From Linnemannia hyalina (lineage: Eukaryota; Mortierellomycota; Mortierellomycetes; Mortierellales; Mortierellaceae): DNA of 64,000 nt. The stretch spans positions 434,001 through 498,000 of the forward strand of contig JAHRHY010000011.1 in NCBI GenBank assembly GCA_019671135.1. The letters run 5' to 3'. Below, one piece after another: positions 1 to 10,104 of the stretch. The notes below the pieces were generated by a model that was not told the DNA's origin, did no database searches, and saw only the letters and a program-made list of their open reading frames with translations. Position numbers and translations under genes: made by a program. Numbering within the stretch: the first letter of the stretch is position 1; every line of letters starts with the position of its first letter.

Positions 1-2285
1 TCGGCCTCAATCCTGATCTTGGCTTCATCACCACCTGCTACTGTAGGCATTAATGTGGCCGCCGCTGGGGAGATGACGAGTGGGTTGCTGGGGATGTCAA
101 GGATGTTGGATTTGGTCCGTGGGAGGGACGCCTTGTCGAGGTATCCGGCGGCGTAGAGGACGATTGCTGGTTCAGAGGTCGACAAGTCAAGACGGATACC
201 GGATCTTGGAGAATACAATGTCGCGACGTGAGGGGTGCGTGGCCAGTAGGCTTGGATTCCTACATCGTTGACTGGTATAGGCGTGGTGTGGGTGGCATCT
301 GTCCCGTCCAATGCAAAGACGTGGTCGTATCCGTACCCTCCGGGGATCGAGTCGAGTCCATGTCCAAGCGCCTTGTTCTTGATGGCTGGACGTGTCTCTG
401 TTCCAGTAAAGTCCAAAAGCTCCTTCTGGATATGTAGTTCGGGTGTTTGGGTGACATCGAGGAGGATACCTGTCGGGACTGGATGTTTGTTGCCCAACTC
501 GACGAGGGTTGAGGTGGAAAGCCAGAGCGTGTGGCCTTTGACGGTACAAGGGTTCTTGACAACTGCCACTTTGTCATCGTCATTGTTGGTGGTGACCTCT
601 GATGTTGATTGTGTTTCGACAAGGAGAGACTGAAGTTGACATGCTTGATCCTCTGAGGGATTCAAAACTCCATCTAGGTTCCAGTACGCATGGTTGGTCA
701 AACTGACGATTGTCGAATGCAAATTCATGCTAGTCATATCCTGTGCTCCCTCCTTTCCTTCTTGTAACTGCGCCGAGAACTCGATCGCCAGCTCTCCTTG
801 ACTAGTCAAGTTGTACTGAACGCGAGAGACCAATCGACCAGGATAGCCATAATCTCCATGAGGTGAGACCCACTCGAGCGTGACAGACGTTTCCTCTTGG
901 TTGACATCGACGGTAGTCCAGTGCTGTTTGTCAAACCCCTTTGGTCCTCCATGGTGACAATCGAGTCCGTTCGAGACCTGCAAGACATGTGTTGCTGCTT
1001 GTGATGGCGACGCGGCGGTAGCTGTAGTTGTAGTTGTAGAGGAGCTGCGTGCATGTGTGCTCTCGAGCTGGAATGTGGCGTTGGCAATCCTTTGTAATCA
1101 CAAAAGCGCCATTTTTTGTCTTGTTAGTCGATCGTGAAAAGGGTGCGGCATGTGTTAAAGAGCGAGATATGTGAGTATGGGGATAATTCAACTGCCGAAA
1201 CAAGAACAGTTGAGGGTGCATCTGGGATATGTGGAAGGGGAGAAGAAGAGAGGAGGATAAGGTTTTCTTGTCTTTCTTGTCTTGAAGGTTGTGGTTGTTG
1301 GCTGTTCCACGTCTACAACTACCAAGGCGGAGGCACATGTTCCTCAAGTTCAAACAGACCACTCCACTGCGCTCTCTCGCTCATTTGATAGTATGTAAAA
1401 GAGAGCATTACAGAAATGGGGGAGAAGTGGAGTGGCCAATGTATGTATCCTCAAATGTATCCCGTTTGTCGTATGGTACCACTTCCTTCGTTATTACTCT
1501 TATTCACCCACTTTCACTCGCCTCGCCTTCTCAACCTTGACCCCTTTCTTTTTATTAACGGTTATTGATGGAAATAACCGCTCCCATGGCACTCTCCTCA
1601 AAGATTAGTTAAAGTCCTTTTTTTTTTTTTTTTTTTTTGGCTGAGCTCTTGATACCTCCTACTTCATACCATCATGAAGCAAGAGAAAGGGGAAAGAAAG
1701 ATAGAGAGTCGAGCCGAGTGTTGTCAGGTGGAGATTGAAAACACAGTGTGGAGTTGAGAGTTGTGTTTGAATGAGTGTGGGCAGGCGCAATAGGCATGTG
1801 CGTTGGCGTTTGTGCGCGCCGTCTTCACTCTCATTTTAATTTTCGGCTCAAGTCTCAGTCAAGTGGAGAACGAGAGATACAGAGGAAATACATACTCTTC
1901 TCCCTCTTTCCAATCGCGCCATTCCGGTATACCCCTCTCTTTTACTCGTCAAGATGCCCATGCTCCGATTGTAGGTCCTAGAGCAAAGCAATAAAATAAC
2001 GTACCGACTGGCAGTGGGTCCAATTATGGAGCCAAAGTAGGGGTTCAAGGCGCCGGGTTGTGCCTGGGCGATATAATCCTGCCAATGGTCGAATCCCAGG
2101 ACGACATCCTGTGATTGATTCCAGCGGTCTGGGCAGGTAAGATGGGTCAATGTTGCGCCATAGGTCAAGATGGTTGCTGAGAACGCCTGTTCCTTGTTGT
2201 TGGTCCCGGTGTTTGTGGCGAGGGTCAGCTCGTGTTGCTGAACCAGCACTGGTTCTGTTGCCAAGGTTGTTGTCTTCACGGGCAT
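1..2285 (-). CDS. Aldose 1-epimerase (galactose mutarotase), 3' end cut by window edge
   Basis: Interconverts alpha and beta anomers of aldoses such as galactose, feeding the Leloir pathway in the cytosol. Exon 1 is 2285-2005 and exon 2 is 1089 to beyond base 1, joined across a 915-base intron (GTACGT donor, AAAG acceptor) that rebuilds 'GPTASRIANATF', the counterpart of the GRYGNRIANG motif. Family motifs follow in order: 'HHGGPKGFDK' (about residues 139-148), 'TNHAYWNL' with the catalytic His near 227, 'GYGYDHVFAL', and 'TSEPAIVLYAAGYL' carrying the catalytic Glu. The ATG at 2285 is the first one in frame ahead of the conserved N-terminus. About 456 residues lie in the window and the C-terminal strands are still missing, so the protein is longer than the usual 340-380. 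The extra length includes a Ser/Thr-rich insert after 'FQLEST'. The family is certain; substrate preference is not. Confidence 0.93.
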
Positions 2286-2730
2286 CTTTTAGTTATTCCT
2301 GTTGAACTGAATATGCCCTGAGTTGAACTGCTGCAAGATGGCGAACAGATGATGAAAAGAGATGAAGTGGACGAGAGATGAGGTGATGAGGAAGGAGGAG
2401 ACTGTGAGAAATACTATTGTGTTTCTTTCACTCCCCCATTCCACCCACTCAGTCCAAACGCATAACATTGTTCTTTTCTTGTTGGACAAACATCGATTGC
2501 TTTTTTGTGTTCACAGCCTTTTCCCCTTATGCATATTTCCAGTGAAAAGAGATCATCTTTACTCCTTTTCGCAATGGCTATTGAACGGATGACAACAAAC
2601 GTCGTAATACCACCTATTCCGACGTTATCTATTTCCTGTTCATCGTTTGAAGTCCTCATTACTCTCTCTATCTCCGCCTACACCTACACACCAGACAAAC
2701 CAAACTACTACCACCAGAAGACTAGGTAAA
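2286..2730. other. Intergenic region upstream of the aldose epimerase
   Basis: This gap separates the minus-strand epimerase start from a possible plus-strand short gene at 2731, so it would serve as a divergent promoter if that gene is real. The 60 bases before 2731 are pyrimidine- and CACA-rich on the + strand, as in other fungal 5' leaders here. No clear TATA box or operator was recognised. Confidence 0.4.
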
Positions 2731-2863
2731 ATGGCACCGCAGGTAAACAAGCCAGTAGGACTCACCTTCCTTCTCTACCTTTACTTTCTGACCCTGCAGC
2801 AATTGACGACAGGAAAAGGGCACGCAGCTCTCATGTGTCTAACGTGTAAACACAAAAAAATGT
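2731..2863 (+). CDS. Possible short spliced ORF (uncertain)
   Basis: An ATG in good context (AAAATGGCA) is followed after four codons by a textbook 61-base intron. It has a GTAAAC donor, a branch-like CTGAC and a CCTGCAG acceptor, spanning about 2743-2803. Splicing gives MAPQ followed by QLTTGKGHAALMCLTCKHKKM and then a TGA at 2861-2863, about 25 residues. The 'CLTCKHKKM' stretch resembles the first half of a Zn(II)2Cys6 finger, but the matching second half is absent and the frame closes within a run of seven A. It could be the start of a longer gene with unseen exons, a decayed transcription factor, or chance. I found no convincing downstream exon between 2864 and 4900. Confidence 0.2.
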
Positions 2864-3256
2864 GATCGAGGGAGGGCAGAGAGAATGGTCGAGGCCCTAT
2901 GTTCTTCTTCTTGGATCTCCTTCTTTGAACAACTTCGTTGTTTCTCTTTTTTCATTCATCTCTCTTGTTGAACGGAACAACAACTGCTCGATCCGTCTTA
3001 TCAAGGCCAAGTTGTTCTCTTAGTGCTCTCAACCAACAAGGGCTTTTTTCCTCCTCTTTTTCTTCCGACGGCTCCCCCTGTGAGTGGACAGGTAGACAAA
3101 CGCAAAAAATGAAAGAGTTCCTCCACAGTCGGTAATCGCCCAGCTGAACAAACACATCCATCGAATTTCCTTCCCTCCACTTCTCTCTTTCCTCTCTCTT
3201 GCTGTTTGCTTATTCACACAACAGCTGCACATCAACAACACCACCTTTGTCGTTGT

Positions 3257-3293
<37 letters not shown>

Positions 3294-4922
3294 GTTTGCG
3301 TATATTACTTGCTACAGCTGGCTTTGCCCTGTGTGGTGTGGAATAAAACTGAGAGCATAACAAACATGGTTTTGTTTGATTAAGACGAAAAAGGAACACG
3401 GGTCGCAAATCTCTGACCAGTCCGGTGCATGTCCGAGGCAGCTCTTTCGCAAGCGCCGAAGAAGAGGGACAAGGAATTGTCTTGCGTCTGTCTCTCATGC
3501 AGGTTGTGGAGAGATGGCCTTGGAACATATGTCTGTGCCTGCTCCTCTCCTCCCCTCCCTTTTTCTTCTCCCACATATTTTCATCCCGAGGGAAGGAATC
3601 GGTGGGCGGTCATCTAACGAAAAGCGATCGCGCACGCATGGATCCCTCCGTCCACGCTTCTAGGCAATTCGGCCAATTTTATTTCAGCAACTCCCCTTTC
3701 CACCTTCGCATTGTATGTTTACTTCTTGTTTTTGTGTTCATCTTTCGGGATGTCTGATTACAGCATGGCACATAGCATTTTAAGCTAAAGGAAGAACACA
3801 AAAAAGTCCAACTGGTCCTTTATTTTTATTTTGTTGTTTGTTGCACACTTACGCTAGCGAAGCTCTTTGATTATTTTCATATTCAGGCGAGCTAGTCAGT
3901 CAGTCAGGCAAAGATAAAAAAAAAGGAAAAAAACAAACAACGAAGAGGACAACAGGGATATAAGGGGGTAGCTGTTCAGTGTTTCATCAGAAAAAACAAC
4001 AGGCAATAGCAGCAATGGCTGCAATAAAAACAACGATAACAACAATCAGCAGACATCTATCTACTACACAATTGCATTCATCAAGACCACAAATGACAAC
4101 GAGATGTCATACAAAGGAAACGCTTGAATAGGTTTGGTACACTCTGCTACATACGCGAGTGGTACCTGCGGAAGTTGTTCGTTGATTGAGCAGGAAGGGC
4201 TTAAGAAAGGAAGAAGAGGAAGTGATCAAGGATGGGTGAGAGAGACGAATGAGACTGATTGAGTGCAATGATCACTCATAACTGATCACCCTGGATTCTC
4301 CTCCAAGGATGGAGGGAAACAGTGTAACGGAGTACGGTAAGTGTTCTCGCTCACTCCATGAACAAATAGAGGTTGTCATTCGTGACAGTAAAACTAACTT
4401 TCAATTCAATGAATGGAACCCAGTTAGTTAGTTATTATTACCTTCAACGGCCCGATCACTTGTATCTCCCCCACTCTCTCGTCTCCTTTCTCCACTGGAG
4501 CACACTCTTCTCTTCACTCTCTCCACGAGGGTTCATCATCTCGCTCATCCCTCTTCCACCGCACCGTTGGTCGTATTTTACTTCTCTTTTTCCTCTTCAT
4601 CCCATTTCTCCTTTTCCTCTTTTTTTCTTTCTTCTCTTCTACTCTTTCCTCTTCACCCCTCTTCTCTTCTCTTCTTTTCTTTCCCCCTTACTCTCTCACA
4701 CCCCTTCCTACCTCACCAAGACACCGGTGCTCGCTTCTTCTCCTTCCTTCACTTCCTCCACATACCCTTACCGCCATCCTCATACCCTAACTCCCACTCC
4801 CTCACACGCTCTCTCACCAACACCTCCACCTTTCTCTCAACCATCACACCCATTCTATTACTCGAACCTCATTCCTTGTCCTTTCGCCGTAACTCGCCTT
4901 TCACATATATAATACAACGATA
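2864..4922. other. Gene-poor region and pyrimidine-rich leader of the Frizzled-like gene
   Basis: No supported gene. It contains a 34-base T run at 3259-3292. From about 4440 to 4920 the + strand is strongly C/T-rich with little G and leads directly into the ATG at 4923, as expected of a long fungal 5' leader or promoter. A TATATAA-like stretch lies at about 4904-4912, very close to the start codon. Open frames here are low-complexity Ser/Phe/Pro/Leu translations of the CT tract. Confidence 0.5.
3259..3292. repeat. Poly(T) tract, 34 bases
   Basis: An uninterrupted run of 34 T in intergenic DNA. The exact length in an assembly is likely to be unreliable. Confidence 0.95.
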
Positions 4923-7900
4923 ATGGTCCATCTCTTCACCAAGGTGGCCGCTGTTGCCACTTTGGCCATCGGTCTCCTCTCCTCCACCGCCGATGCCATT
5001 GGTTCATGTGAGTCCCATTCCACCCTCTCCACGAGCCACTCCACAGCTCTCTCTCTCTCTCTCTCTCTCTCACTTTCCCTTTATGTCTCTTCTCCTCTAC
5101 CCAGCGTACCTATCAACTCCCTGTCTGGTTCCCTGCAGTATCTTGTTTCAGTGCAGTTCCCCTCTTTCTGTCTCAAAAAATATGTGTCCAGTGCTCTGTC
5201 TGGTCATCTTCCTGCATCGCAGTTTTTGTTTGTAGTTCTTCTTGTTCCCGTGGGGTTCTTTATATGCAACCAGAGACGAGACGGCTCTCTTTTTTTTCTT
5301 GTCGTTGATGTATTTTTTTACAGTACCCTCTCTCCCCTTCCCTTTTCCCCTTTTTCCCTTCGCACAATTCCGCCTACTAGGTTTATATTTATTAATTTAT
5401 TTGTATTACGTGAACCTCGCACTTCAACATCATCTACAACAACAATGAGAGAGATAGGGCGAATGCTGGTGTGGGCTGACGAGCAAACTGCTCTTATTTG
5501 TTTGTTTTTTGCTTTGTTGTTGACATGTGTTGACATTAGATATCGAATTTTCATATGGACAGAGGGAGACAAAGGGAAAAAGAATAGAGATAGCGGGGGA
5601 AGGGGTGGTGGTGGTTACACGTAATCATAAACTGAAGAACGTTTACGGACACAACCAGGAACGTTCTTTTTTTTTTTTATTTTTGTTCTTTTTTTTCCCC
5701 ATTATTTGCACGCGAGAATGAAAGAGGGGCTGTTGAGAATGGAGATTAGAAGATGAAAGAAATGGAGGGAGGGAGAGCAACAAGGGAGAAACATGAAAAG
5801 AATAACAAAAAGCACACGGACGGGAGGGAGGTATTAACTAGAAACATTCATGAACACCCCGACAAGTACCCAGAATCGGACAGTGATGGCCCGTTAATAT
5901 ATTCTCCTTACCCACTCCTCCTCTCCTCTGAAAGAGAGAGCCGACAATGAATGGTAACATACGGAAGGGTAACTCATTGCCTGGCTCCCGGAAGACAAAG
6001 TTTTATTATTTTACAGTGTGGGCTATTTTCATCTTTTCCATCATCTGGAAAAAAGTGGATCCCAGTTAATTCCTTCTCGGCTGGGTTAATGGGGCCAGTC
6101 GGGGCCTCTTGTCTCCCGGATAACCTTTACCCCTTTTTCCCTCTCAGCACTTGGTCACAAATATCCCAAGTAGTGCTTGGTACCTCGTCTTTGAATATAC
6201 AAACTCACGCGCCACCTCCTCTCCTTCCCCGTCTCTCTCCTCTAACCCAACTAGCGGCCCAATATACCGGCACGATCTGCAAGAACTATGTCGACTACGA
6301 AGTCTGGCTACCCCCAAACACAACGGTGGCCACGATCGAGGCCATGTTGGTAGCCCAGGGTGCCGATAAGGCCAGCCAGATGCCTGTTGTCTGTGCCGAA
6401 CCCCTCATGGAGTACATGTGCTCCATTGCGTACCCCCGCGTCCAGGCCGTCGCCGGCACCCGTAAGTCTTTTAGGATAATTAACGATATCGTCGTTCATT
6501 TGAGCGCTTGTTGAAATGGTGTCGTTATCTAAGGAACATGAAAAATATGCATACATCTTCTAACGCACGATCATTTCTTGTGTCCATTTACATCTATTAG
6601 AGAACGAATTCGATGTAAAGTTTGCGTGCGCATCGACATGCCAAAAGACCTATGAGCAATGCGCAATGCTCCTCACAGTCTTTGAAATGGAAGCCGCCAT
6701 CCCCAACTGCAACGCCCCCATTCCCGAGTCCACAAAATACGCATCCCCCGCAGGAATCAACTTCCAATCCGACGGAAATTGTAACGCACTCACGTCTCTC
6801 GGTGGAGCCGGTAATTCCCTCTCCAACATAACCGCCGAATGTGATGCCCCCTTTGTCACGGATCCCCTGTACCCTGCTGGAACTGCAAACCCTAGTTACT
6901 GCATGTACGGGTGCTGTCTTCCTTGTCCTGCACAGTATCATTTGTATAGAGAGGGTGCGCTTGAAACGGGCTTTACGATCACGAATTATGCGCGTGCGGT
7001 CTCGATGGTGTTGTCTTTCTTGTTGGTCTTGACTTACCTCGTCCTGGACGACAAGCGGTCCCACCCAAGTGCCCTCATCTTGTTCTTTGCAATCGGAGTC
7101 TTCCTCTTCTCGGTTGTCATTATCTTCCCCCTCATCGACACCAAATCCATGCAATGCGCCGACCTGATCACCCCTTCAACCCAACATAACAACCTCAAAT
7201 GCGGCATCCAAGGTGCAATCCTCGTCTTTGCCTCCGTTGCCACCTGCGCCTGGTGCACAGCCCTCATCCTCAACCTCCACTTCCACACCGTCTGGAACTC
7301 TGCTTGGTTCTCCAACAAGTACGGTCTCCTCCACGTCATCTGCTGGGGCTACGCATGCATCATCACCGGTGTCGCTGTGGGCATGGGCCACATCCAATGG
7401 GATTTCGCAACCCTTTGCCTCGTCTCCCAGGACAAGGCTTCAGAAATCTTCTTCTACCCCATGGCGGCCATGATCTTCCCTGCCTTCCTGGTTCACATCG
7501 CCACCTTCTTCCACATTGCCCGCATCTCAACCATGGCCGGCGCCGATTCTGAAACGATGTCCCGCTCAACCCTCTCCGCCGGTGCCGCCGCCGCAATCTC
7601 CCACCGCCGCCACGTCATGATGGCCATCCGCATCCAATGGCGTGCCGCCCTCATGGCCATCTGCGCCATGGTCTCTGTCACCTTCTACTGGCTCTTCTAT
7701 TTCATCCAGCTCCGCAAAATCAACCCCACAACTCTCAGCAAGAACATTGTGCTGTTTGTCTTCTGTCTCAAGAAAGGAACTCCTCATAACGAGTGCGCCG
7801 ATAACTTGGCTCCTTTCTTGCCGCCCTACGGGTTGATGATCGCCGCCGAATTTGTGGTCTCGTCGATTGGAACTATCATCTTTATTGTCTTCTTCAAGAC

Positions 7901-8003
7901 GGCGCTGGTGAGGGAGTGGGCCGATAAGCTGTCATCGTTGGGGTACTTGCTCTCTGGAAAGAGGAAGCAAAAGAAGGAGCAAGACCAGTTCTTTGTCATC
8001 TAA
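4923..8003 (+). CDS. Frizzled/Smoothened-like seven-helix receptor with cysteine-rich ectodomain
   Basis: Likely a plasma-membrane class F GPCR-like receptor; the ligand is unknown. Exons 4923-5007, 6255-6461 and 6601-8003 give 564 residues; the introns (1,247 and 139 bases) are GT-AG and keep phase. Residues 1-26 are a signal peptide (hydrophobic run, 'STADA' cleavage region). Residues about 33-135 resemble a Frizzled CRD: 'ICKNY', 'VVCAEPLMEYMCSIAYPRV' and 'CASTCQKTYEQC' followed by 'PNC' reproduce its cysteine spacing. A second Cys-rich linker ('CMYGCCLPC') precedes seven hydrophobic helices near 230-248, 253-272, 302-323, 341-361, 386-408, 449-468 and 510-531, then a Lys/Gln-rich tail. 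The ATG is the only one that supplies a signal peptide in frame with exon 2. A chitin-synthase or sugar-transporter identity is not supported. Receptor class is secure, signalling partner unknown. Confidence 0.9.
5048..5072 (+). repeat. (CT)n microsatellite in receptor intron 1
   Basis: A run of CT dinucleotides just inside the 1.2-kb first intron of the Frizzled-like gene. It is probably length-polymorphic. Confidence 0.85.
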
Positions 8004-8353
8004 TAGTTACTCGTTCCCCAACCCTCCCTCCCCCGTTGTCTGTTTTCTTTTTTATTGTTTTTCTTGAACAATTTCTTCCTCCCCCCTTTTGGTGCCACTT
8101 ATTATTGCAGCATTCCATCCCCCCTACCACATCCATTACCCTTCTTCGCCCTTGTTTTTATATGCATGATCCAACCCAACCCCATATTCGAAAATAATAG
8201 AATTATCATTTTTTTTGCTGGCATTACGATACCATTCCCCTAACGCTTCGAATAAACAACAAAAAGCTATCAAAAAAAAAAAAAAAACTCTTGTGTACAC
8301 AGTGTTGTTAATATTGATCAAAATAGACGAAAAAGAGGGGGAGGTTCTTGAAG
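8004..8353. other. Convergent 3' region between the receptor gene and ARV1
   Basis: The plus-strand receptor and minus-strand ARV1 end toward each other across 350 bases of T- and A-rich sequence. It includes an A run at about 8273-8287. No gene is seen. Confidence 0.6.
8251..8256 (+). terminator. AATAAA polyadenylation signal of the receptor gene
   Basis: A perfect AATAAA lies 248 bases after the receptor stop codon in AT-rich DNA and is followed by an A-rich stretch. This suits cleavage and polyadenylation before the converging ARV1 gene. Confidence 0.5.
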
Positions 8354-9504
8354 CTACATACTGGCCATGGTGACAAGGGCCGAGTCGCCCGTGATACTCG
8401 CGAACGCGATCTGCATCAGGACTCTGCACAGGATCCCGAATATAATCACCAACGTCGTCTGTAGATACCCCGTTTCCAAAAAGACTATTATCGAAGAAGG
8501 AGGAGGGGGCAAAGCGAGTCAGAACACACCCTAGACATCCCAGTAACATTGTCAACTGTACAATTATTTCAACAATCTCCTCCTTCCAACAGGAGACTTA
8601 CCAGAAAGCGCCTCAACATTCGAAGTAAAAACTATAAAATTGACCAGATGCCACGAATGCTCCAACTCGGTATAGTCCCAAATAACCATCAGGATCAACA
8701 GCATCTTTCCAAAGCTCGAGATGATCAACGTTGTCGTGATATAGTTGTACTTCAGAATCGCGTACCGCCCGCCATACCATAGACTCACAATCAAGCGCAC
8801 TCCAAAATGGAACGCCAGGAATTCTATTAGCAGGGAGGAGGAGGAGGAGGAGGAGGGGATGGGGGGTCAGTATGAGTGTATATCATTCGCATAGGCCACA
8901 ATGGATGAGGGGAGAAGGAGGAGTTACCGATGATGCAGAGGAAGAGGATGTAGAGGTACTGGAAGACAAGTGCGTGTTGTGAGAATCCGACGACTTCAAT
9001 TTCCGTCCGCTCCTGCTCCAGCCTGAACCACTTGATATCTAAGCAACATCAACGAAAAAATAAAATAACAAAAAGCAAAATAGCCGATCATTGAGTATCT
9101 GGACCCTTGATAAACAACAAGCCTGATAAAATACATCCTTTTCTCTTCAACGCAAAAAAAAAAAAAAAAAAAAAAAAAGGCGAGGAGGAAGACTTACAGA
9201 CGTCAAATAAGATTAAAAGTACCCCCAACTTGAACACATTTGGCTATTATCATCAAAAAAACGCAAACGACCCCCCACACTGTTAGCTACGACATACGTC
9301 CTGGCACACACAGTGAACCGCACAGATATAACAAAAACAAAAAGGTGTCCTGTTGAAGCTTACATCGACGCCAAGGTCGCGATACGGTAACCGATTAAAC
9401 AGCAGATGTCGGTACACTGGCTTCTTGTGCAAGATCATGTCCACAAAAATGATCACAAAGTCGTGTTCCACATACTTATCCGCCAACTTCTTGCAGTGCT
9501 CCTT

Positions 9505-9538
<34 letters not shown>

Positions 9539-9728
9539 GTCAGCACGAAAAAAAAAAAGATTAAGAGGGAGCGTGGCAAGTCGCAATGTTGGTGTTGGGC
9601 GGGAAAAATGAGGTCAAGAGGAAAGGAAGGATGTGGACATTTACACAGTAGGTGAGGCGGATGTTGCCTTTGCTGTATTCGGTGTAGAGCGACGACACTG
9701 CTGCTCCGCATTCTACGCACGTCGGCAT
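8354..9728 (-). CDS. ARV1: ARV1 sterol/lipid homeostasis protein of the ER
   Basis: ER membrane protein implicated in sterol trafficking and GPI-anchor assembly. Six exons (9728-9645, 9501-9364, 9243-9198, 9038-8928, 8823-8602, 8484-8354) give 243 residues. The N-terminal ARV1 homology domain is clear: Cys4 and Cys7 in 'PTCVECG', Cys28 and Cys31 across the first splice junction ('YC' joined to 'EHCKKLADKYVE'), then 'IIFVDMILHKKPVYRHLLFNR', which matches the family pattern almost word for word. Three or four hydrophobic segments follow ('LGVLLILFDV', 'FQYLYILFLCII', 'TLIISSFGKMLLILMVI', 'TTLVIIFGILCRVLM'). All introns are GT-AG with matching phase. Intron 1 carries a 32-T run (sense strand) almost touching the acceptor, and intron 3 a 25-T run. 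The gene follows SOG2 on the same strand but has its own spacing, so it is an independent unit. Confidence 0.93.
9154..9178. repeat. Poly(A/T) tract inside an ARV1 intron
   Basis: Twenty-five A on the + strand, hence a U tract in ARV1 intron 3, about 20 bases after the donor. Confidence 0.9.
9506..9537. repeat. Poly(A/T) tract adjoining an ARV1 3' splice site
   Basis: Thirty-two A on the + strand read as 32 U on the sense strand, ending four bases before exon 2 of ARV1. It occupies the position of the polypyrimidine tract. Confidence 0.9.
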
Positions 9729-10104
9729 ATCGTGTATTGGTTTTAAGTAGCGAAAGAATTTAGTCGAGAGTTGAAAGGTTGTTGAAGAGCGTGAGGCGTC
9801 GAATGTCCAAAGATGAGTCGACGTGAGAAGTAACTGCGAGCTATGGTTAAGAGAGAGTAGGGGGGGTTTGAATGTGAGAGAGACTATGGTGAAGATGTTA
9901 AATGCAGATGTGAAACTACGCTAGCAAAAGGATGAGGGATGTGAGATGTGTTAAGAATGAAAGAAGCATTCGGCTTGTGTTCATGAGTTCACCTTCAGCC
10001 TCGAAATAAGTATGGCACAGTCACAACCAGGTTGGTTTCACAATTCAGGGACCATCAGTGATATGATGATATTTTATTCAACCGTCGCCAGGCGATCACT
10101 ACGC
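9729..10104. other. Spacer between SOG2-like gene and ARV1
   Basis: 376 bases between two minus-strand genes. It must contain the ARV1 promoter and the SOG2 3' end. No distinct motif was recognised. Confidence 0.4.
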
